The notes below the pieces were generated by a model. The model saw only the letters and a program-made list of their open reading frames with translations. It had not been told where the DNA came from and made no database searches. Below are positions 16,676-23,011 of a DNA stretch of 44,931 nt, piece by piece. Each line of letters starts with the position of its first letter. Position 1 is the first letter of the stretch. The translations under genes were made by a program, and so were the position numbers. Origin of the DNA: an uncultured Muribaculaceae bacterium (GTDB taxonomy: Bacteria; Bacteroidota; Bacteroidia; Bacteroidales; Muribaculaceae); NCBI GenBank assembly GCA_944321715.1, contig CALUMJ010000019.1:1-44931 (forward strand). Reading direction: 5' to 3'.

Positions 16676-18205
16676 ATGTCTGATACAACCAATAAACGAA
16701 TAGCTAAAAACACGTTGTTGCTTTATGTGCGTCTTGCATTTGCAACGATAGTGAGCCTGTACACTTCTCGTGTCGTATTATTGGCACTTGGAGTGGATGA
16801 CTTCGGTATCTACGGGGTAGTGGGAGGCATTATAACTCTGTTCACGTTTGTCAACGGTTCAATGGCCGGTGCTACCTCGCGTTTTCTTACGTATGAATTG
16901 GGGCTAGGCAATACCAATCAGCTGCGTGATACATTCGCTACGGCTTTTCTGCTGCATTGCGCCATAGCCTTGGTGATAGTACTGGTTGCTGAAACTGTGG
17001 GACTGTGGTTTCTGACGCATAAATTGGTAATTCCGCCCGAGCGCATGGATGCTGCCATGGTGCTTTACCAATTGTCGATATTCGCTACCGTACTCAGCAT
17101 AACTCAGGTGCCTTATAATGCGAGTATCATTTCGCATGAGAAGATGCACGTGTATGCTTATACCGAGATATTATGCTCGGTGTTGAAATTGGGCATAGCA
17201 TATTCGCTTGCTTCTTGTCCGGGAGATAAATTGGTGGTCTATGGGTTGTTGATGTTCAGCTTGCCTATTATCAGCACGGTGATATATCGCACCTATTGTC
17301 GGCGGCATTTTGCCGAGTGCAAATTGCGTTTTGTATGGAACCAAAGCATATTGAAGCCAATGCTGAATTTTTCGGGTTGGGACGTGTATGGCAATCTTAG
17401 CATTGTCGCCCGCACACAGGGTGTCAACATGTTGCTAAACTTGTTTTTCGGCCCAGCGATGAATGCAGCCGCGAGCATTGCCACACGTGTGCAGCTTGCG
17501 ATAATATCGTTTTCGATTAATGTGTTGACTGCTTCGCGCCCGCAAATCATAAAGCAGTATGCCCAGGGTAATCATGCCGGCATGGTGTCGTTGCTTCGCA
17601 ATACCTTGCGGTTGAACTTCTTCTTGTTGCAGGTGGCGTGTGTGCCGCTTCTCCTTGAGATGGATTTTGTACTCGATGTGTGGTTGAATGATGTTCCTGC
17701 CAATGCTGTGGCTTTTTGTAAACTCACACTGTTGTTTTGTATTTTTGCTTGTATGTCGTCGGTAATTATCAGTGGAGTGCATGCGACAGGTCACATTAAG
17801 CGTCCGAGCATTATCAATGGTACATTGTACCTCTCGGTCGTTCCAGTGTCATATTTCTTGTATAAGAATGGGGCAGCTCCATGGGTTGCATATCTGTTTA
17901 ATGCTTTGGCGGCGTTTGTCGGAATGCTTTCCAATGCCTATACACTCAGGATACATGTGCCACAATTCTCGTTGCGGACACTTGTCGTAAAGGATTTCCT
18001 ATCTTGTATGGCTGTCTTCGGTGTAGGGTACGCTGTAGGATATGCGTTGCATGAGAATATGGAAGAAGGCTGGGTGCGTTTTTTGCTCGTATGTGCTGCG
18101 ACATCAATACTCTCTACTGGTGTCAGCTATGTGGCATTGTTCCCGGCGTCGTTGCGTGAGAAAATCATATTGTCGATACGCAAGTTGTTGCGCATCGGCA
18201 ATTAA
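16676..18205 (+). CDS. Polysaccharide flippase (Wzx/MOP superfamily)
   Basis: A 509-aa polytopic membrane protein with 12-14 hydrophobic segments. The N-terminus (RIAKNTLLLYVRLAFATIVSLYTSRVVLLALGVDDFGIYGVVGG) is typical of oligosaccharide flippases of the MOP superfamily, which move lipid-linked repeat units across the inner membrane. It is the last gene of the four-gene glycan operon, 11 bp after the pyruvyl transferase. No polymerase (Wzy) or initiating sugar transferase is visible in the window, so the pathway depends on genes elsewhere. Confidence 0.87.
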   Translation: MSDTTNKRIAKNTLLLYVRLAFATIVSLYTSRVVLLALGVDDFGIYGVVGGIITLFTFVNGSMAGATSRFLTYELGLGNTNQLRDTFATAFLLHCAIALVIVLVAETVGLWFLTHKLVIPPERMDAAMVLYQLSIFATVLSITQVPYNASIISHEKMHVYAYTEILCSVLKLGIAYSLASCPGDKLVVYGLLMFSLPIISTVIYRTYCRRHFAECKLRFVWNQSILKPMLNFSGWDVYGNLSIVARTQGVNMLLNLFFGPAMNAAASIATRVQLAIISFSINVLTASRPQIIKQYAQGNHAGMVSLLRNTLRLNFFLLQVACVPLLLEMDFVLDVWLNDVPANAVAFCKLTLLFCIFACMSSVIISGVHATGHIKRPSIINGTLYLSVVPVSYFLYKNGAAPWVAYLFNALAAFVGMLSNAYTLRIHVPQFSLRTLVVKDFLSCMAVFGVGYAVGYALHENMEEGWVRFLLVCAATSILSTGVSYVALFPASLREKIILSIRKLLRIGN

Positions 18206-18211
18206 GCCACA

Positions 18212-18383
18212 TCATTGGGCTGAAGTAGGATTGTCCGATTCTTTGCTGCTTTGTGCGGCATCTTTTATACGCCTCTTGTAGGCTTCAAGCTGCTTCTTGA
18301 AGAGCAGCTTTTTCTTTTTTTCCTTGGCAGCTTTGCGAGCAAGGTAGGCTTCATACTGGTTTTCAAGATAGTTGTCGGCCATG
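18212..18383 (-). pseudogene. Frameshifted MADNYLE small protein gene
   Basis: On the minus strand the ATG at 18383-18381 reads MADNYLE and then enters Lys-Pro-Val-stop, because the run opposite 18360-18364 has five A residues. Removing one A continues the frame as N-Q-Y-E-A-Y-L-A-R-K-A-A-K-E, ending in ...NPTSAQ-stop at 18214-18212 (56 aa, highly charged, Lys-rich helix). MADNYLE followed by a Y-E/ARKA pattern is the start of a small conserved Bacteroidetes protein family of unknown function, from my memory of the family. Either the gene is frameshifted, the base is a sequencing error in a homopolymer, or slippage restores it. It lies between the flippase (opposite strand) and the LolC/E-like permease (same strand, 24 bp upstream). 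Confidence 0.65.
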
Positions 18384-18407
18384 TTTATGTGTAGTTTTAT
18401 ATTTCTG

Positions 18408-19634
18408 TCATTGGTGTAATTTACGGCGCATCACTATTGAAGTTGCCATGGAGGTGAGCAATCCCACTACGGCCACAGCGGCAAATACAACCACGAGGTC
18501 GGTCATTTGCACTTCAACGGGGTATTGCTTTACTACGAGCAATTCGGTGGCACCTTGCAACTCGATAAGACCGAATGTCTGTTGTGCCCAGCACAATATC
18601 AGACCTATGGCGATGCCAGCCACGGCACCTACGAGCGATATGAGCCAGCCCTCGGTGATAAATATGCGTGTAATCTGCTTGTTGGTGGCACCCATGTTGC
18701 GGAATGTGGCTATGCTGGCATCTTTTTCGATAATGAGCAACGACAGTGTGCCTATCACGTTGAATGTGGCTATCACCATTATGAAGCCAAGCAGCAAGAA
18801 TGTCACCCACTTTTCGATGTTGACCATGCGGTAGGCGTTGGCTTGCTGCATCAGCCTGTTTTTCACCGTATATTCCTCGCCAAGTTTTGCCGATATGGCG
18901 GCTATGACACTCGCCTCGTCGGCATCGGGGGTGGGCGATACTTCTATGCCCGTGGCCTCGGTGGGATAGTTGAACAGGAAGCGTGCCGACTCGATTGGTA
19001 CATACATCATATCGCGGTCGTAGTCGCTTTGCTCCACTTGATACACTCCAGTCACGCGCATGGTGTCGGAGCGGAACGCCCCGGCAGGGTTGGCAAGGTT
19101 GATGTTGCCGATGCGCTTTGGGGCGAGAATGCGCACGCCCTCGACGAATCCCGGCCGCACTCCCAGCTGCAAAGCTACGCCGACACTTAGCACGGTATAT
19201 TGGTTATATCCGTCGTTGAGTAGGTAATTGCCATCGATAATCACGTCGTTGATGCCAGTGAGCCGCTCATATCCATCGGGAACACCTTTAAGGAGCACTG
19301 GCATCTGTGCGCCGTTATACACGGCGAGTGCATGGTCGCTGATAGTCGGCAGTGCCATTTCCACGCCGTCGATGCTGGCTATTGCGGCCACTATGCTGTC
19401 GGCATTGGATATGGCTTTCCCGCTTGCGGCATTCACCATGATTGGAGGGTCGAGCTTGGCGAGCTTGCTGCCGATGAGGCTTGAGAAGCCGTTGAACACC
19501 GACAGCACGCACACCATTGCCGCCGTGGTGATTACCACGCCGCATATTGCGACTACCGAAATGATATTGACCGCATTGTGGGTCTTTTTAGATTTCAGGT
19601 AGCGGAGTGCGATTTTCAGCGTGAAATTGTTCAT
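18408..19634 (-). CDS. LolC/E-like ABC transporter permease (FtsX family)
   Basis: A 408-aa inner-membrane permease with the four-TM MacB/FtsX/LolC arrangement: TM1 near residues 22-46, a large periplasmic domain (about 50-265), then three C-terminal TMs (about 272-298, 320-345, 375-395). The first segment (KKTHNAVNIISVVAICGVVITTAAMVCVLSVFNGF) and the LL-G-F-I pattern after residue 275 are characteristic of LolC/LolE lipoprotein-release permeases. No ATPase gene is adjacent, so LolD must be elsewhere. Start ATG 19634 overlaps the rbfA stop by 4 bp, so it is translationally coupled to rbfA, an arrangement I recall as common in Bacteroidales. Confidence 0.88.
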   Translation of the reverse strand: MNNFTLKIALRYLKSKKTHNAVNIISVVAICGVVITTAAMVCVLSVFNGFSSLIGSKLAKLDPPIMVNAASGKAISNADSIVAAIASIDGVEMALPTISDHALAVYNGAQMPVLLKGVPDGYERLTGINDVIIDGNYLLNDGYNQYTVLSVGVALQLGVRPGFVEGVRILAPKRIGNINLANPAGAFRSDTMRVTGVYQVEQSDYDRDMMYVPIESARFLFNYPTEATGIEVSPTPDADEASVIAAISAKLGEEYTVKNRLMQQANAYRMVNIEKWVTFLLLGFIMVIATFNVIGTLSLLIIEKDASIATFRNMGATNKQITRIFITEGWLISLVGAVAGIAIGLILCWAQQTFGLIELQGATELLVVKQYPVEVQMTDLVVVFAAVAVVGLLTSMATSIVMRRKLHQ

Positions 19635-20020
19635 GCCTCGCCCTCTTGCACTTCCTCGGCATTGCTGCCAGGGTGTTTCTTGCGGTCTTCGTCAAGTAGC
19701 TGGTCGATGTGTTCGATGTAATCGAGCGAGTCGTCGATGTGGAAAATCAGCTCGGGGGTCTTGCGCAGCTGGAAGCGCACACGTTGTGCAAGGTCATACC
19801 TTACGGTCTTGGCGTTGCGGGTGATGTTTTGCAGGATTTGTTGCGCTTGCGCCGACGGGAATATGCTCAGGTAAACGTGGGCTATGCTCAGGTCGGGTGA
19901 AATTCTCACGGTGCTGACCGATATGATTACATTGCCTATTTTCGCCGTTTGCAGGCGGAATATTTCGCTCAATTCTTTCTGGATGAGCCGTGCTATGCGT
20001 GATTGTCGTGTTGTTTCCAT
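19631..20020 (-). CDS. rbfA: 30S ribosome-binding factor A
   Basis: A 129-aa cold-shock and ribosome assembly factor binding 16S rRNA helix 1. METTRQSRIARLIQKELSEIF is the typical RbfA start, followed by VIISVSTVRISPDLSIAHVYLSIF (the conserved KH-like beta-alpha-beta core) and VRYDLAQRVRFQLRKTPELIFHIDDSLDYIEHIDQLL. ATG 20020 is used instead of the open extension to 20134 because a full promoter lies at 20046-20077. The stop overlaps the following permease start. Confidence 0.95.
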   Translation of the reverse strand: METTRQSRIARLIQKELSEIFRLQTAKIGNVIISVSTVRISPDLSIAHVYLSIFPSAQAQQILQNITRNAKTVRYDLAQRVRFQLRKTPELIFHIDDSLDYIEHIDQLLDEDRKKHPGSNAEEVQEGEA

Positions 20021-20045
20021 TGAATCTGTTATTTTTAAAGTGGTG

Positions 20046-20077
20046 CAAAAATAGCCATAATAACGCCAATTCCCAAA
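20046..20077 (-). promoter_or_regulatory. Promoter of rbfA and the LolC/E-like gene
   Basis: On the minus strand TTTG at 20077-20074, a 20-nt spacer and TATTTTTG at 20053-20046 match the Bacteroidetes promoter consensus. The rbfA start is 26 nt downstream of the -7 box. Confidence 0.75.
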
Positions 20078-20195
20078 TTTTGCCGTGCCGCGTGTTGCTT
20101 GCCGCGCAGGGCATCCATAATCCTGTGCCTCCAACTATGATAAAAATTGGAGTATAGCCATTGCAAAAGATGTGCAATAACTCGCAATTCAGTAA

Positions 20196-20513
20196 TTTGG
20201 CGTTAAATTGTTCAGTAATATTTATCGCACGTGGAATAATAGGGTTAAAGGACGTGATTGGTATGACTTTGAATGGTATGTACGACACAATGTGCCACTG
20301 AATTTTGAGCATTTTGCTGAACGAGTAAGGCAATTTAATGGCAAAGAGGTTGACAAAGGTTTATTTATGGAACAGTTAAAAAGCCGGTTATCTTCAACAG
20401 ACATAAACCAGGTTAAGAAAGATGTGCTGCCATTTGTCAGAAATCCTAAAGAATTGGATATTTGGTCGAATGACTATTTCGTGCAACTTGCTGGCATGGT
20501 GAGGCTGGTGTGA
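20196..20513 (+). pseudogene. C-terminal remnant of an AbiEii-type nucleotidyltransferase toxin
   Basis: About 105 codons are open after a stop at 20193-20195. The text LFSNIYRTWNNRVKGRDWYD then FEWYVRHNVPLNFEHF matches the C-terminal part of AbiEii/AbiGii toxin-family proteins, where an R-V-K-G-R-D-W/F-Y-D motif precedes the helical end. Full-length members are about 250-300 aa; the nucleotidyltransferase core (GSxxDxD) is missing and I find no upstream remnant or AbiEi-like antitoxin. No ATG precedes the motif; only TTG is available. It ends 15 bp before the convergent GT2 gene. It is most likely a relic of an abortive-infection toxin locus. Confidence 0.7.
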
Positions 20514-20528
20514 ACAAATGGTGGAAAC

Positions 20529-21362
20529 TTAACGTGCCAGCTGCCTGTCGTAGTAGCCGAGCTGGGTGAGTAGGCGGCGGTTCCATTCGCTGCGTTCACG
20601 GTCGAAGAGCCAGCCCCATTTGTTGAAGTAGCGTATCATGTTGGTGATATGTATTTTGAGCATTCTACGGTCTTTGTAGGACGATGCGCGGTGGGCGTGG
20701 ACGATGGTCACGCCGGGCCAATACATGGTGCGGTAGTGGCGGTGCATGCGGCGGGTGATGTCGATGTCCTCGGGGTACATGAAAAAACGCTCGTCAAACA
20801 GCCCCACTTTCTCGAAGCAACTTGTGCGGAAAAACATGAAGCTACCTTGGTGGTAAGGAACATTCAACGGGCTGTCGTGGTTCCAGAATTTGAGCAAATA
20901 CTTGTAGTTCATGCGTTCTACCATGCGCTGCGGCAAGAACCGGCGGAAAATCAGGTTGGCAGGTGTCGGTAACAGGCGGCACACATATTGTAGGCGGCCA
21001 TCGGGATACACCACGTTGGGTATGAGTTGTGCCACATCGCGGTTGCCCTCCATGTATGCAGTGATGCGTTCAATCACGCCGTTGCCAAAATATACGTCGG
21101 AATTGATTACAAGATGGTAGTCGGTGCCACGTTGCAGGCTGCGGCGTATGGCTACATTGTGTCCTGCCCCGTAACCGAGGTTGGCATTGTTGAAGATGTA
21201 TTCCACATTGCTTTGCGACAGACAGAACTTGCGCAAACGGTCGGTAGGGGAATTGTCGCACACATAAACAGGCGATACGCCACCCGCTGCCAATGACTGC
21301 AAACAATGCGACAATTCATCGACATCGGTATTATACGTGACTATCGAGGCGGCGATATTCAT
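20529..21362 (-). CDS. Family 2 glycosyltransferase (rhamnosyltransferase-like)
   Basis: A 277-aa GT2 enzyme. IAASIVTYNTDVDELSHCLQSL is the GT2 nucleotide-binding start; NANLGYGAGHNVAIRRSL and the metal-binding VINSDVYFGNGVIE follow, then FFMYPEDIDITRRMHRHYRTMYWPGVTIVHAH, a pattern usual in rhamnosyl- and N-acetylglucosaminyl-type transferases. The C-terminus is basic and aromatic. The gene is transcribed alone toward the AbiEii remnant; a REP-like element lies upstream. The sugar is not determined. Confidence 0.87.
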   Translation of the reverse strand: MNIAASIVTYNTDVDELSHCLQSLAAGGVSPVYVCDNSPTDRLRKFCLSQSNVEYIFNNANLGYGAGHNVAIRRSLQRGTDYHLVINSDVYFGNGVIERITAYMEGNRDVAQLIPNVVYPDGRLQYVCRLLPTPANLIFRRFLPQRMVERMNYKYLLKFWNHDSPLNVPYHQGSFMFFRTSCFEKVGLFDERFFMYPEDIDITRRMHRHYRTMYWPGVTIVHAHRASSYKDRRMLKIHITNMIRYFNKWGWLFDRERSEWNRRLLTQLGYYDRQLAR

Positions 21363-21393
21363 TACGTGAATGGAGGTAGTGTGAAAGTCGTAG

Positions 21394-21525
21394 GGGGCAT
21401 TAAAATGTAGATTTGTGTAATTTCGTAGGGACGCACGGCTCGTGCGTCCTACTCAGCCACGTAGCCAATGCCACGGCAGCTTGTGTGCATGAAAGGACGC
21501 ACGAACCGTGCGTCCCTACGAAACT
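21394..21525 (+). repeat. REP-like palindromic element, copy 3 (degenerate ends)
   Basis: TAGGGACGCACGGCTCGTGC begins at 21427 and its inverted partner GCACGAACCGTGCGTCCCTA ends near 21519, with an unrelated middle. The outer GTGTATCAAAA ends of copies 1 and 2 are degraded here (ATTAAAATGTAGATTTGTGT on the left, TTATTTTCCATTACC on the right). It lies between two genes on the same strand, after the nuclease-family promoter-free gap. Confidence 0.8.
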
Positions 21526-21555
21526 TATTTTCCATTACCGTCCTCTTGCTGTGTG

Positions 21556-22596
21556 TTATTCTACTTCTTTCACGAGGAAAATTTCGGTGGGGAAGTGGTC
21601 GCTGTAGCCGTTGAGGTACACACCCGATGCGTGTGTGCGCAACGGGTAGCCTTTGCGGTCGCCCTCTTTGGTGCGCAGGAAGTCGAAGTTAAGCACCTTG
21701 TGGTTGAGTAGTGTGAGTTTTGAACGGTCGCCAAGGAAATATTTCGACACGATGATTTGGTCAAACAGGTTCCACGAACCACGGTAGGCGAGTGTTCCTA
21801 TTCCCTTGTCGAGTGTTTCCCACCAAGGGTTGTAAAGGTCGCCAATGGCTGTGACATCATCTTTCTCCTTTTTTGCGCCAAGCACTTCGGCGACGCTTGA
21901 GTTGAATGGGTCGTCGTTAAGGTCGCCCATGATTATGATGCCTTGGTTGGGGTCGTCGCGGAGCAACGAGTCCACAGTCATTCTCACTCGCTTTGCGGCG
22001 GCTTCGCGCAAATAGTTGGAACGTTCCTGTCCGCCGGTGCGCGACGGCCAGTGGTTGACAATCACGCTCACCTTCTCGCCAGCCAGCAGACCGGTGACAC
22101 ACATCTGGTCGCGCGTCTTGAATTCGGGGTACCCATTGACTACTACGCGCGAGTTCACCACGTTCAGCACACGGAAGAAGCGCGGGTTGTAAAGCAGTGC
22201 CACGTCGATGCCGCGCAAGTCGGGTGAGTCGTGATGCACGATTTGCAACCGTTTGTCTTTCAGGGCTGGGTCTTTCACCAAGTCTTGCAGTGGGGTGATG
22301 TTTTCGATTTCCGACACGCCGATGATAGCCGGCCCCAGTGGGGTCGATTTGGTGGTCATCTGGCTTATGGCGTATGCCATGTTATGCACCTTGTTGCGGT
22401 ATTTTTCGCCATCCCATTTCTTGGAGCCGTTTTCGGTGTATTCATAGTCATATTTGCCGTTGTTGTTAATGGTGTCGAAGAAATTTTCGAGGTTATAAAA
22501 AGCCACTCCGAACACTTGGTAATGCTTTTCGTTGTCGTCGGCCGCGATAGAAAACACCACTGCGACTGCTGCGATTATTGCCAGTAATTTTTTCAT
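21556..22596 (-). CDS. Secreted endonuclease/exonuclease/phosphatase family protein
   Basis: A 346-aa EEP-fold protein with an N-terminal signal peptide (MKKLLAIIAAVAVVFSIAAD). The metal-dependent hydrolase motifs are present: F-Y-N-L-E-N-F-F-D (catalytic Asn), GVSEIEN (metal-binding Glu), VNHWPSRTGG (His), MGDLNDDPF (D-x-N) and SDHFPTEI (catalytic Asp-His) near the C-terminus. Proteins of this type cut DNA/RNA or phosphodiesters; export suggests periplasmic or surface nucleic-acid degradation. It is divergent from a TonB receptor and lipoprotein pair across a 415-bp gap. Members of this group are often annotated next to DUF5689/choice-of-anchor J lipoproteins. Specificity is inferred only. 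Confidence 0.85.
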   Translation of the reverse strand: MKKLLAIIAAVAVVFSIAADDNEKHYQVFGVAFYNLENFFDTINNNGKYDYEYTENGSKKWDGEKYRNKVHNMAYAISQMTTKSTPLGPAIIGVSEIENITPLQDLVKDPALKDKRLQIVHHDSPDLRGIDVALLYNPRFFRVLNVVNSRVVVNGYPEFKTRDQMCVTGLLAGEKVSVIVNHWPSRTGGQERSNYLREAAAKRVRMTVDSLLRDDPNQGIIIMGDLNDDPFNSSVAEVLGAKKEKDDVTAIGDLYNPWWETLDKGIGTLAYRGSWNLFDQIIVSKYFLGDRSKLTLLNHKVLNFDFLRTKEGDRKGYPLRTHASGVYLNGYSDHFPTEIFLVKEVE

Positions 22597-23011
22597 AAAT
22601 CAAGAGTCATTACGTTTTGAATGCACCAAAATTAAGAAATTATCTTTAATCCTCCGCCCGTGAGAATGGATAAAATAAACAAAAGGCATCGAAATGCCGT
22701 TGCCGAGGCAAAAAGTGCGCATCGGCAGGTCGATTTTACACAGTTGTTACATAATTTTGGCTATAAAGTGCGAAATTTGCAAACTTTCCGATTGGGCTTC
22801 GTATTGGTGGAATAAACTAATTAAAATTTATTCACACAAATCGATGATATTTGGAAATAAATATATACATTTGTTATTCAATAATGATTTGTTGCGCCCT
22901 GCCGAATGGATTAAGCAGGCTGCGGCAGAGTTGTTGCACCGCGACCCGCCGAAATGGCACTGTGAAAAGAAAATACAAATAACAAAACTAAATTTTATTA
23001 ACCCACTGCTT
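22597..23011. promoter_or_regulatory. Divergent intergenic region, nuclease / TonB receptor
   Basis: The gap holds candidate -7 boxes on each strand: TAATTTTG at 22634-22627 (minus, 31 nt before the nuclease start) and TAATTTTG at 22752-22759 or TACATTTG at 22866-22873 (plus). None has a clear TTTG -33 at 19-21 nt. The plus-strand frame of the receptor is open from 22694, but the extension is not protein-like and the conserved signal peptide starts at 23012. No gene is seen. Confidence 0.4.

Noticed and set aside
20021-20134. N-terminal extension of RbfA
   Set aside because: It spans the promoter at 20046-20077 and is not seen in the family.
22694-23011. N-terminal extension of the TonB receptor
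   Set aside because: The frame is open but the extension lacks a signal peptide at its start and would bury the real one at residue 107; ATG 23012 is preferred.
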